Shown one piece after another: positions 1 to 7,673 of a DNA stretch of 8,105 nt. The stretch's first letter is position 1, and every line of letters starts with the position of its first letter. The DNA is taken from NCBI GenBank assembly GCA_031257795.1, contig JAIRNW010000003.1, positions 1 through 8,105 of the forward strand, in the 5' to 3' direction. This DNA comes from Holosporales bacterium (GTDB taxonomy: Bacteria; Pseudomonadota; Alphaproteobacteria; BNTO01). Made by a program: the position numbers and the translations under genes. The notes beneath the pieces are model-generated. The model ran no database searches and was not told the origin of the DNA. It saw nothing but the letters and a program-made list of their open reading frames with translations.

Positions 1-493
1 GGAAACTTGAACGATGCTACCTGAGGAAATACGCACAATTTATAGCTTTTTTTAAGATAACGACTGATCGCATTCTACAGTTTTTGTCGGTGGGGTAAAG
101 ATGCGTTGGGTGTTAAGGCTATAAAATTGTTTCTTGACGAACGTCCTTTAGATCCGCTTGTTTTATCGACAGATGCGGTTTCTGTGGTCTTTAAATAAAA
201 TGTTGGATATCTCGCTCGCGCTCGATCGGAAGTTGCAACCTATTTTGATCTCAGTTGCCACAAAACCCTTTGGCGGTGCGGTGTTCCTGGCTTAATTCCG
301 AGATGAAATCCGATACGTAAGGTACCGAGAACAGAGACTACTTTTGGGGCTAAAAACGCCATAGAAATGGTTTTTTGAGACGAATTAGACAATTTTAGAA
401 AAACGTCACCCACCTCTAGACCGCGCAGATCATAAGGTTTTGATGCCTGTTTTTGACACGACGCGCACAGAGGCAACTTATCTAAAAATTTAT
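1..493. other. non-coding or decayed region downstream of tRNA-Ser
   Basis: I recognise no gene in this 493-base edge. The longest open frame runs on the minus strand from a TTG at 476 to a stop at 240 (78 codons). It has no Shine-Dalgarno sequence, and the frame stays open back into the tRNA, so the start is arbitrary. Its middle reads ISMAFLAPKVVSVLGTLR, which faintly resembles the AFLAPxIVxxIL segment of large serine recombinases, but nothing around it supports a working enzyme. I see no hairpin plus T-run just after the tRNA 3' end that would serve as an intrinsic terminator. None of the repeat-family core motifs found elsewhere in the window occurs here. This could be a decayed gene or plain intergenic DNA. 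Confidence 0.4.
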
Positions 494-585
494 TGGCGGA
501 GAGAGGGGGATTCGAACCCCCGATACGCTTTTACACGTATAACGGTTTAGCAAACCGCCGCCTTCAGCCTCTCGGCCATCTCTCC
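494..585 (-). tRNA. tRNA-Ser (anticodon GCU), CCA encoded
   Basis: The gene gives a full class II cloverleaf of 92 nt including CCA. The acceptor stem pairs GGAGAGA (585-579) with TCTCTCC (504-498), followed by discriminator G at 497 and genome-encoded CCA at 496-494. The anticodon stem pairs GCGGT with ACCGT, with one wobble pair, around the loop TTGCTAA. The anticodon GCT (551-549) reads serine AGC and AGU codons. A long variable arm pairs ATACG with CGTAT, as expected for tRNA-Ser, and the T-loop has the usual TTCGAAT sequence. The discriminator G and long variable arm are serine identity features. It lies downstream of the RNase J gene in the same orientation, separated by repeat R1, and may have its own promoter. 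Confidence 0.97.
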
Positions 586-601
586 AATCTCTTGGCAACA
601 A

Positions 602-628
602 ACCATACTCAAGCTAAAAGTAAAGCAA
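602..628 (-). promoter_or_regulatory. possible promoter of tRNA-Ser
   Basis: On the minus strand a TATGGT (607-602) lies 16 nt before the tRNA 5' end, with TTGCTT (628-623) upstream at a 15-bp spacer. Distance and orientation fit a -10/-35 pair for the tRNA, between repeat R1 and the gene. Both boxes are imperfect and the spacer is short, so this is a weak call by eye. Confidence 0.25.
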
Positions 629-646
629 AAAGGTAATGCCGCCAAC

Positions 647-853
647 TATAACCCAGTCACCGAAAGAATCGTTGGTAGGAGACACGGAGCGGGCTCACAT
701 TCAACGAGTTGAATGGGGTCGTCCCGAGCGCAGCTGCCGAGCAGTACTTGACGTACCACCGCTCAAGGAGAGCAGCTTCGAGCTCCCGGCAAAGTCGCAG
801 ACTTTGTTGTGGCGCCATTCGACGAACCAACAAACTTTCGGTGGCTGGGTATA
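647..853. repeat. palindromic repeat element R1 (long variant, about 207 bp)
   Basis: The ends are imperfect inverted repeats. The left arm (647-676) begins TATAACCCAGTCACCGAAAG. The right arm (853-826), read backwards, begins TATACCCAGCCACCGAAAG. Both run on to GTTGGT. The inside holds AGGAGACACGGAG at 677-689, identical to R2, and TTCGACGAACC near 818-828, matching the other family core. GAGCAGTAC (739-747) recurs in R3 and, inverted, in R2. R1 is about 85 bp longer than R2-R4 and has extra small hairpins: ATTCAAC/GTTGAAT near 709-726 and AAAGTC/GACTTT near 791-805. It starts 7 bp after the RNase J stop codon and could act as a 3'-end hairpin for that transcript (inference). No credible protein is encoded; the open frames through it follow from the palindromic composition. 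Confidence 0.85.
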
Positions 854-860
854 CAATCAA

Positions 861-2525
861 TTATACAGTAACTATATGAACCGCCACAATCGGTCTTTTA
901 CCTATCTTCTTCGCCACGCTAGCCGAAACAACACTCTCGAGAGTCCGCGTGTTCGAAGAATTTCCCTGTAGCTTCCCAAAATTCGCCTTTATTTCATCAC
1001 GAATAAAAGACTCCAAAAGCTCGAAGGGCTTCCCGCGCTCCTCCAGTCCTATAATGCCTATCTCGATCCGCTTGATCCCATCCCTCTCAGTAATCACCGT
1101 CGCAAAAACCGCCCCCTGCTCCGACAGTTTCAGGCGCTCCTGCATTATACTCCCCTCGAAAGCAACCATCCTATTGCCGTCAACCGCCCATTTCCCCGTC
1201 TGGACCTCACCTATGATCTCCGGCTTCGCTCCGGCCAATTGGATTATGCTTCCGTTATGCGGAGTGATGACGTGCTTGATCCCAGAATCCCTCGCAAAGT
1301 GAGCCTGCGCAATCAGGTGGCGCGCCTCACCATGCACAGGAATCACGGCTTTCGGCTTTAGTAGCTTATACATTTTCGCGATAGACTCCCTAGACGGATG
1401 TCCTGACGCGTGGATGTTTTCCTCAGATGACGTGATGATATCAACCTTCCTTATCGCCAATAAATTGTGCAATTCCCCGATGCTCTTCTCGTTCCCCGGA
1501 ATAACCCTAGAGGAGAAGAAGACGATATCATCCTCATTCATCTTAATTATCGGATGCTTTCCAGACGCGATGCGCACCAAAGCCGACGAAATCTCGCCTT
1601 GAGACCCCGTACACAGCATCAACACCTTATTAGGAGGCATAGACATCGCCGTCTTTTCATCTATCAAATGAGGAATCTCCTTCAAATACCACGTTTCCTG
1701 TGCCGCGGCAAACATCTTCTTCAGAGACCACCCAACAATAGCAATTTTGCGCCCCGTTTTTTCAGCGGCCAAAATGCTGGACTCCGCCCTGGCGATATTC
1801 GAAGCAAAACAAGCGATAGTAATTCGTTTGTCACTGTGCTTCTTAACTAGATTTAACAGGTTCTCTCTGATAATACTTTCGGAACTTGGATCACTTGGCG
1901 TGAAGATATTGGTGGAATCCCCGAGATACGCCAGCACATTCCCTTTTCCAACTTTCTCAAGCTTACTTTCATTAACCTTCTTTCCTATCACTGGCGTTTG
2001 GTCGAACCTCCAATCCCCAGCATGAACAACAGTTCCCAGAGGAGTCGTGATCACAAACGCCGCCGACTCCGGGATAGAGTGGGCCATTTGTATGGCTTCA
2101 GCCTGAAACTTCCCAACCGAGAACTTTCCTTCAAATTGTATCTCTGTGATGTTAACTTTGGATGCCCACGACTTCGTCTCGAGCTTTTGCCTGAGAACCG
2201 CCGCCGCGAAAGGAGTCACGTAAACAGGACACCTCAACACAGGCCACAAATATTCTATCGCACCGATGTGGTCCTCGTGCGCGTGCGTGATCAACATCCC
2301 TTTTATTCGGGAATTCTGTCTGGAGGCGAAAGTCGGGTTTGCAGTTAGTATGTCAATCCCGAGCGAGCTATAAAACGTGATTCCGCAATCAATTATCAGC
2401 CACTCCCCATCATGCCCAATCATCCCCAAAACCATACCAACCTCGTTCGTTCCTCCTAGCGGAACAAAAACGAGATCGTTGTCCGTTGGAACGTAATTCA
2501 TTCCAAATTTTTCTTTTTTTTTCAT
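861..2525 (-). CDS. rnj: ribonuclease J (metallo-beta-lactamase/beta-CASP RNase)
   Basis: This 554-residue protein is a ribonuclease J, a cytoplasmic zinc-dependent endo- and 5'-3' exoribonuclease of mRNA turnover and rRNA maturation. The metallo-beta-lactamase motif is HAHEDHIG (81-88). Further expected metal ligands are H149 in AHSIPES, D171 in HAGDWRFD and H398 in PVHGE. The beta-CASP part shows ACFASNIAR (238-246), GSQGE (307-311) and HASGHPSRE (372-380). The C-terminal domain runs from about 440 to 554. No key residue is missing, and the length matches the family's usual 550-560. The wording around THAHEDHIGAIEYLWPVLRCPVYVTPF matches alphaproteobacterial members. The ATG at 2525 is preceded by AAGGGG (2540-2535) at 9 nt. 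Met9 has no such site. A run of nine A follows the start codon. The gene lies 80 bp after infB, probably in the same transcript. Confidence 0.95.
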   Translation of the reverse strand: MKKKEKFGMNYVPTDNDLVFVPLGGTNEVGMVLGMIGHDGEWLIIDCGITFYSSLGIDILTANPTFASRQNSRIKGMLITHAHEDHIGAIEYLWPVLRCPVYVTPFAAAVLRQKLETKSWASKVNITEIQFEGKFSVGKFQAEAIQMAHSIPESAAFVITTPLGTVVHAGDWRFDQTPVIGKKVNESKLEKVGKGNVLAYLGDSTNIFTPSDPSSESIIRENLLNLVKKHSDKRITIACFASNIARAESSILAAEKTGRKIAIVGWSLKKMFAAAQETWYLKEIPHLIDEKTAMSMPPNKVLMLCTGSQGEISSALVRIASGKHPIIKMNEDDIVFFSSRVIPGNEKSIGELHNLLAIRKVDIITSSEENIHASGHPSRESIAKMYKLLKPKAVIPVHGEARHLIAQAHFARDSGIKHVITPHNGSIIQLAGAKPEIIGEVQTGKWAVDGNRMVAFEGSIMQERLKLSEQGAVFATVITERDGIKRIEIGIIGLEERGKPFELLESFIRDEIKANFGKLQGNSSNTRTLESVVSASVAKKIGKRPIVAVHIVTV

Positions 2526-2534
2526 TATTATTTA

Positions 2535-2540
2535 CCCCTT
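2535..2540 (-). promoter_or_regulatory. Shine-Dalgarno of the RNase J gene
   Basis: AAGGGG on the minus strand, one mismatch from the anti-SD complement, lies 9 nt before the ATG at 2525. It decides between this start and Met9, which has no SD. Confidence 0.7.
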
Positions 2541-2551
2541 TACTACACAAC

Positions 2552-2569
2552 GCCCGGCCATAGCCGAGC
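2552..2569 (-). promoter_or_regulatory. hairpin in the infB-RNase J spacer
   Basis: On the minus strand GCTCGGC (2569-2563) and GCCGGGC (2558-2552) form a 7-bp stem with one G-T wobble and a TATG loop. The stem lies 37 nt after the infB stop and 11 nt upstream of the RNase J Shine-Dalgarno site. The bases after it (GTTGTGTAGT) are not a T-tract, so it is not a standard intrinsic terminator. It could be a processing, stability or attenuation element for the RNase J leader (inference). Confidence 0.55.
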
Positions 2570-2605
2570 AACAAACATTTTCAACCAACGAGTCTGTGAC
2601 ATACG

Positions 2606-5600
2606 TCAAGAGCCTGGAGCTGCTTTCTTAACGATTTCGAAGCACTCTATGATGTCCCCCTCTTTTATATCATTAAACCCATCAATAATAATTCCGCACT
2701 CATACCCTTCCTTGGCCTCCTTGATGTCATCTTTTTCCCTTTTCATGGAATCTATCTCTCCAGTAAAAACTATATCCTTTTGCCGAATAACCCTAATCTG
2801 CGTATTCGCTCTTTTAACAAGGCCGTCCAAAACATAACAGCCAGCGATTTTCGTGAACTTCCCTTTGGAGAAAACCACCCGGATTTCCGCCCTGCCGAGA
2901 ACTTGTTCTTCCAAAACCGGAGCAAGCCGCCCCCTGAGCATTTCCTCCAGCTTTCCGAGCAAATCGTACACAATTGAGTAGTAGCAGATGCTGACCTTAT
3001 CTTTATGCGCCGCTAACTTAGCTTGCGGTGTCGCCTTCACATGAAAACCAAAAATCACCGCCCCCGCCGCCTTGGCTAGCATGATGTCCGTTTCGTTGAT
3101 GCCCCCTATTCCGGTGTGCACAATCCTTGTTACCACTCCGTCAATATTAATATTCTTTATGCTATTTGAAAGAGCTTCCAGCGTTCCTTGAACGTCGGTT
3201 TTCAGTACAATCGGCAGTTCGTTGACTTCCCCAGCGGCTATTCTCTTCACCATATCGGCAACAGAATTTTTGTTTTTTATCAGAATGTCCTTTTCTTTTC
3301 TCATTCTTTTCTTATAGCTGGCAACGTCCCGAGCCTTCGATTCCTCCTCAACAACAAAAAATTCGTCCCCTGCAAGCGGCACACCATTAAACCCTAGAAC
3401 CTCCACCGGACAAGAAACAGTGGCCTCTTTGACCTTGTTCCCATACGAATCCGTCATTGTTTTGATTCGCCCAAACTCGCCCCCCGCCACAATCACGTCG
3501 CCCAGCCTCAGCGTCCCGTGCTGAACCAGCAGCGTCGCGGAAGCCCCGCGCCCCTTATCTATGCTTGCCTCAACAACCACGCCCTCCGCGCGCCCCTTCC
3601 GACTCGCCATCAGGTTCAAAAGCTCGGCCTGCAGCAAAATCACCTCAAGTAGCTTATCAAGGTGAATCCCATTTTTAGCGGAAATCTCAACACTCATCAC
3701 GTCTCCGCCGAAATCCTCCGTAACCACATCAAAATTCAGAAGCTCGCTACGAACGCGCTGAGGATCCGCGGTTGGTCTGTCAATCTTATTGATTGCGAGA
3801 ATGATTGGCACTTTTGCTTCTTTCGCATGAGAAATCGCCTCAATTGTTTGCTCTTTCACACCATCATCCGCCGCGACCACCAAAACAACTATATCAGTAA
3901 CTCCCGCCCCACGAGCCCGCATCTTGCTGAAGGCGGCGTGGCCAGGCGTGTCTATGAATGTGATTTTGGCTTGCTCTCCGCCAATCGGAACGGATATCTG
4001 GTAAGCTCCGATGTGCTGTGTGATGCGCCCAGATTCCCCAGAAACAATGTCCGTCTCCCTCAGCGCATCCAACAGCGATGTTTTGCCGTGATCAACGTGC
4101 CCCATAACGGTCACAATTGGAGGCCGTGCCTCCTTGTTTTCCTGGCTGTCCTCGGCTCTGCGCAAACTAACCTCAATATCAAACGAGATGCGCTTGGCCC
4201 TATGCCCGAACTCCACGCACGCGAGCTCGGCCGTGTCGGCATCGATCACCTGGTTGATGGACGTTGTAACGCCAAGCTTCATCAATGACTTGATCAACGC
4301 CCCGCAGCTCACAGCCATGCGGCTCGCGAGCTCCCCAACAGTTATTGTTTCCGGGATAATGACGTCCCTTATCACCTTCGCTTGCGTTGTGTCCTTTTGT
4401 CCGGCCATCAGACGCTTCTTTTGGGCGCGCTTGAAGGCGGCGACGGACCTTAGCCGCCCCTCATCCTCGTCTGCTAACACTCGTGTTATGACGCGCCTTG
4501 AAAGTTTTCCGGATTCATCAAACGAACGCTTGAACCCTTTGCGAATAGGCTGATTCCCGACCGTATCGGCTTCATCAGAAATGTGTTTGTCCTTCGTTTT
4601 GCGAACCTCTGAGGACACTAAAGCCCCGTCTTTGGTTTTCAACAGGCCATCACGCCTTTTTGCTGGAACTGGCTTGCCAAGTCCGTCTTTCTCCACGGGC
4701 AAACCGACCCCGTACCTGCCAGCTTCACCTCGTTCCGACTGTTCGCGACCTGATCTTGACCTCTCGCCGTCGTAGCCACGTTCAGCGCCAGCTCCACCAA
4801 CTTGGCCTCTTTGCTCTCTTGCTCTGTTTAGTTCGCGCGGAGGCCGGCCGTAGCTTTCGTCACGGAGAATAACGCCCTCTGATGGAATATCGGAAGAGGG
4901 AGCTCTTGGACCTTGCGGATCAGCAGACTTCCAGTTGGCGTCGCGCCCACCTATCAACCTTGTGGTTCTGTAGCCTACGCATCCGGCCGTTCTTGTGGAG
5001 CTGCGTTCAGTCTGCGGACTTCTAGGCTCTCTAGCTTGATTTCGGGGCCGCCACTTTTCATTTCCTCTAATGCCAATCTCTGATCCATCCGTTCTCGCGG
5101 CGATATTGCCCGCCTCGCTGGCGCCGACTCTTTTGATAGAGCTGAGGCCTCTGTCGGAGTTTGGTGTGAAGTGCCAACTTCCACCTTCCTCATTAACCTC
5201 TTTATTATCCTGTTTCGCGGCGGCTTCTGAAGAGGCAAAGCCTGTCCCCGTTTGTTCGTTGCGAAGCGCTTCACTTTGCTGTTCCGGCTTTTCTTTTGGA
5301 AAATGAGACTTTACCGACAAGTCGCCAACGTCTGGCTCTCCTTCGGCTTTAGACGCGCTTGGTTCTTTGCCTGAAACAGAGCTTACGGCTTCACTAAGCG
5401 CCGCACTCTCCACGCTGCTCCCCTCGTCGGCTTTTATGGAGTCGTGCGTATTCTCCGAAGTTGGCTCAGCACGCGCAGGGATCCGCTCATACACTTGAGT
5501 TTTCTGCGCATTTTTTATAGCCATCACACGAGCATTCACTTCTTCGGAGCTCAACGACCCAACGTGCACGTTATCACGAGCCGCCGCTTCGTCTGCCGGC

Positions 5601-5821
5601 CCCGCGCTAGCGCCAACGCCAGGATTCGCGGTTCCCACTGGAACGTCAACGTCCTCTTTTTCTATGGCGCGCTTTTTCTCGAGCAAAGAGACGCGTTTCC
5701 TGCGAACTTCGACGGTAACTGTGCGGGCGTCTCTTCTTTGTGGCCTCGACACATAGCCACGTGGCCAATCCGGACGCGCTGGCGGCCTTCCATTATCTAT
5801 TTCCTGGTCATTTTCTAACAT
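2606..5821 (-). CDS. infB: translation initiation factor IF-2
   Basis: This is IF2, the GTPase that brings fMet-tRNA to the 30S subunit and promotes 50S joining. An IF2_N domain spans about 485-540, reading RDVIIPETITVGELASRMA then INQVIDADTAELACVEFGH. The GTPase domain has GHVDHGKT (574-581), DTPGH (624-628), NKID (678-681) and SAK (714-716), all intact. Domains II, III and IV (fMet-tRNA binding) follow to the C-terminus, which ends in the usual RxKDDxKE...ECGI...GDIIECFE pattern. At 1071 residues it is longer than E. coli IF2 (890). The excess is the first 480 or so residues, a charged, low-complexity and probably disordered stretch with RTVTVEVRRKR near residue 33 and ITRVLADEDEGRLRS before the IF2_N domain. 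The ATG at 5821 has AGAGG 12 nt upstream, a rather long spacing, just clear of repeat R4. The neighbour upstream is nusA. Confidence 0.97.
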   Translation of the reverse strand: MLENDQEIDNGRPPARPDWPRGYVSRPQRRDARTVTVEVRRKRVSLLEKKRAIEKEDVDVPVGTANPGVGASAGPADEAAARDNVHVGSLSSEEVNARVMAIKNAQKTQVYERIPARAEPTSENTHDSIKADEGSSVESAALSEAVSSVSGKEPSASKAEGEPDVGDLSVKSHFPKEKPEQQSEALRNEQTGTGFASSEAAAKQDNKEVNEEGGSWHFTPNSDRGLSSIKRVGASEAGNIAARTDGSEIGIRGNEKWRPRNQAREPRSPQTERSSTRTAGCVGYRTTRLIGGRDANWKSADPQGPRAPSSDIPSEGVILRDESYGRPPRELNRAREQRGQVGGAGAERGYDGERSRSGREQSERGEAGRYGVGLPVEKDGLGKPVPAKRRDGLLKTKDGALVSSEVRKTKDKHISDEADTVGNQPIRKGFKRSFDESGKLSRRVITRVLADEDEGRLRSVAAFKRAQKKRLMAGQKDTTQAKVIRDVIIPETITVGELASRMAVSCGALIKSLMKLGVTTSINQVIDADTAELACVEFGHRAKRISFDIEVSLRRAEDSQENKEARPPIVTVMGHVDHGKTSLLDALRETDIVSGESGRITQHIGAYQISVPIGGEQAKITFIDTPGHAAFSKMRARGAGVTDIVVLVVAADDGVKEQTIEAISHAKEAKVPIILAINKIDRPTADPQRVRSELLNFDVVTEDFGGDVMSVEISAKNGIHLDKLLEVILLQAELLNLMASRKGRAEGVVVEASIDKGRGASATLLVQHGTLRLGDVIVAGGEFGRIKTMTDSYGNKVKEATVSCPVEVLGFNGVPLAGDEFFVVEEESKARDVASYKKRMRKEKDILIKNKNSVADMVKRIAAGEVNELPIVLKTDVQGTLEALSNSIKNINIDGVVTRIVHTGIGGINETDIMLAKAAGAVIFGFHVKATPQAKLAAHKDKVSICYYSIVYDLLGKLEEMLRGRLAPVLEEQVLGRAEIRVVFSKGKFTKIAGCYVLDGLVKRANTQIRVIRQKDIVFTGEIDSMKREKDDIKEAKEGYECGIIIDGFNDIKEGDIIECFEIVKKAAPGS

Positions 5822-5843
5822 TAAAACTAAAAACCTCTACAAT

Positions 5844-5963
5844 GTACCCTGTCACAAAAAGTTTGTGTGTTCGTCGATCCGTTGCTCGAATGCTCACGTA
5901 CATTAATACGCTGCGCTTCTGCGCTCCGTGCCTACTGCACACAATTCTTTTTGTGGAATGGCA
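5844..5963. repeat. palindromic repeat element R4 (about 120 bp)
   Basis: The ends are imperfect inverted repeats. The left arm (from 5844) reads GTACCCTGTCACAAAAAG then TTTGTGTG. The right arm, read backwards from 5963, reads GTGCCATTCCACAAAAAG then AATTGTGTG. The core motifs are TTCGTCGATCCG (5870-5881) and CTCCGTGCCTACT (5924-5936), in the same orientation as R3 and opposite to R2. Each arm also folds on itself, for example CACAAA/TTTGTG. It ends 22 bp before the infB start codon and leaves only the Shine-Dalgarno region unique. In the nusA-infB transcript it would form a large hairpin just upstream of the infB ribosome-binding site (inference). Confidence 0.82.
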
Positions 5964-5989
5964 CAACCGCTAAAATCACTTCTCATCGT

Positions 5990-6112
5990 TATAGCCAATC
6001 ACAAGTGAATTGTGGACAGGAGACACGGAGTGCAGGCGAAGAGTTACGTACACGTACTGCTCCTGCCGAGCACCGGATCGACGAACCCACAGTTCAGCTG
6101 TGATTGGCATTG
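5990..6112. repeat. palindromic repeat element R2 (about 123 bp), overlaps the nusA 3' end
   Basis: The left arm reads TATAGCCAATCACAAGTGAA then TTGTGG. The right arm, read backwards, reads AATGCCAATCACAGCTGAAC then TGTGGG. By hand alignment R2 is about 80-85% identical to the reverse complement of R3 over its whole length. Core motifs are AGGAGACACGGAG (6018-6030) and CCGGATCGACGAA (6073-6085). The centre has TACG/CGTA. The right arm encodes the last codons and TGA stop of nusA (6096-6094). Only 26 bp separate it from R4, which is in the opposite orientation. Confidence 0.88.
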
Positions 6113-7641
6113 TCCGCCACAAACCACGACTTCCTTGATTCCATAACAATACTGCCTGCATCTACCTTCGACAGCAACTCTTCTCCTACTATTTCTACCA
6201 TTTCATCATCTGATAAGTCAGCAATATCGCACAAAGTCCTCACTCCTGACTCAATTAATTTTGTCAGCATAGTGATATCGAGCCCATCGAGCGTCAAAAT
6301 ATCCTCGTTAACCCCAAGCTCTTTGCACATCTTGAAGAAGTACTCTTCCTGCTCAGTGACTATGCGCTCCGCCTTTTGCTTCAGCTCAAGTGCTGTTTTG
6401 TCGTCAAGCCCGCCAATCGACACGAAATCCTCCAGCTCGGCCTGTGCAACGTCGTCAATTGTGAAGAATCCCTCAGCGATCAGCAATTGTGCCATCATCT
6501 CATCAATTTCGAGAGTTTTCATCAACGTATTCGCGTACGACGAATTCTCAGCCAGGCGTTTCTCTGAATCCGCGGCTTCCGACAACACAGATATCCTCCA
6601 TTTTGTTAGCATCGACACCAACCGCACGTTTTGCCCGCGCCGCCCAATGGCCTGACTCAAAAAATTATCGTCCACCACAACATTGATTCTTCCGGCTTCC
6701 TCGTCGATTACAACGCGCTTGATTTCCTGGATTGCAAAAGCATTTATCACGTAAGTGGCCGGATCTTGTGACCAAAGCACCACATCTATCTTTTCCCCAC
6801 AGAGCTCGGACGAAACCGCCTGCACGCGGCTCCCGCGCACCCCAACACACGCCCCAACGGCGTCAACGCGTTGGTCCGGCGCGTACACGGCAACTTTAGC
6901 GCGGCTGCCAGGGTCCCTCGCCACAGCGACAACTTTTATTATGCCGTCGTAGACCTCGGTCATTTCCTGCTCGAAAAGCTTCGTGATGAAGCGGCTATTT
7001 GTTCTGGAGAGGATGAGCATGGGGCCGTCTGCGTCTGGCCGGATGTCAAGCAACAGCGCCTTCACTCTGTCGCCAACCCTCAGGATTTGCCGCGGGATGG
7101 AGTTTTCCTTGCGCAAGATCCCTTCGGTTCTGCCGATGTCGATTATCGTGTGGTTTTGGTCGACCTGCTTCACAATACCGCTAACGATCTCCCCTTTTCT
7201 GCCTATAAACTCGGCGTACTGGTGCTCGCGTTCTATCCTTTTTATTTTATACATGATGATTTCGCGGGCTTCACATGCTGCGGTTCGTCCGAAATCAACG
7301 GGAGGAAGGGTTTCAAATATTTCAGAGCCTAGTTCGGCGTCTGGTTGAATTTCTTTCGCTTTCTCGAGGGAAATTTCGGTGAGCTCGTTCTCGACTGTCT
7401 CAACAACTGTCAAAACCTTATAAACGGAAATTTCTCCAGACTCTCGATTAATCGACGCGCGAATGTCGTGCTCAGCGCCGTATTTGGTCTCAGCAATTTT
7501 TTTGACGGCGCTCTCCATTGCTGAAAAAACATCTTCTACGTCGAGATTTTTTTCTACCGCTACGGCCTCTGCAACTTGGATCAACTCGTGGAGGGGCTGG
7601 CGCACCACTGCTTTACTTAACACTCTCTTTCTAATAGGCAA
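6094..7641 (-). CDS. nusA: transcription termination/antitermination factor NusA
   Basis: NusA binds RNA polymerase and nascent RNA and modulates pausing, termination and rRNA antitermination. From the TTG at 7641 the protein is 515 residues, normal for alphaproteobacteria. It has an N-terminal polymerase-binding domain (about 15-130, with HELIQVAEAVAVEKNLD), an S1 domain (about 148-214), KH1 (GVRGSRV, 267-273) and KH2 (IGRRGQNVRLVS, 332-343). Two C-terminal helical repeats follow (about 372-430 and 440-505). No ATG lies near the expected start. TTG at 7641 is preferred because AGAGGA lies 7 nt upstream. GTG at 7623 or 7608 are alternatives. The frame is open to a GTG at 7686 (530 residues), but that codon lies inside repeat R3 without an SD. 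The last residues (ANHS) and stop are supplied by repeat R2. The product is certain; the exact start is not. Confidence 0.93.
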   Translation of the reverse strand: MPIRKRVLSKAVVRQPLHELIQVAEAVAVEKNLDVEDVFSAMESAVKKIAETKYGAEHDIRASINRESGEISVYKVLTVVETVENELTEISLEKAKEIQPDAELGSEIFETLPPVDFGRTAACEAREIIMYKIKRIEREHQYAEFIGRKGEIVSGIVKQVDQNHTIIDIGRTEGILRKENSIPRQILRVGDRVKALLLDIRPDADGPMLILSRTNSRFITKLFEQEMTEVYDGIIKVVAVARDPGSRAKVAVYAPDQRVDAVGACVGVRGSRVQAVSSELCGEKIDVVLWSQDPATYVINAFAIQEIKRVVIDEEAGRINVVVDDNFLSQAIGRRGQNVRLVSMLTKWRISVLSEAADSEKRLAENSSYANTLMKTLEIDEMMAQLLIAEGFFTIDDVAQAELEDFVSIGGLDDKTALELKQKAERIVTEQEEYFFKMCKELGVNEDILTLDGLDITMLTKLIESGVRTLCDIADLSDDEMVEIVGEELLSKVDAGSIVMESRKSWFVADNANHS

Positions 7642-7648
7642 GATAAGG

Positions 7649-7654
7649 TCCTCT
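7649..7654 (-). promoter_or_regulatory. Shine-Dalgarno supporting the nusA TTG start
   Basis: AGAGGA on the minus strand lies 7 nt before the TTG at 7641 and 20 bp inside the edge of repeat R3, in unique sequence. It is the only good purine-rich site near the NusA N-terminus and argues for TTG 7641 over GTG 7686. Confidence 0.5.
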
Positions 7655-7673
7655 AATATAAACTGCGCAACGC

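Noticed and set aside
647..853. R1 as a CRISPR or tandem-repeat array
   Set aside because: The repeats are inverted arms of one element, without regular direct repeats and spacers.
636..971. Plus-strand open frame of 111 codons covering R1 and the end of the RNase J gene
   Set aside because: It runs through the palindromic repeat and antisense into the RNase J gene, has no SD and matches no family.
2513..2522. Nine-A run after the RNase J start codon as programmed frameshifting
   Set aside because: The frame is intact through the run, and there is no shifted product or stimulatory structure to suggest recoding; slippage is possible but unsupported.
3662..4288. Plus-strand open frame of 208 codons opposite infB
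   Set aside because: It is antisense to the conserved GTPase domain of IF2; its composition follows from that gene.
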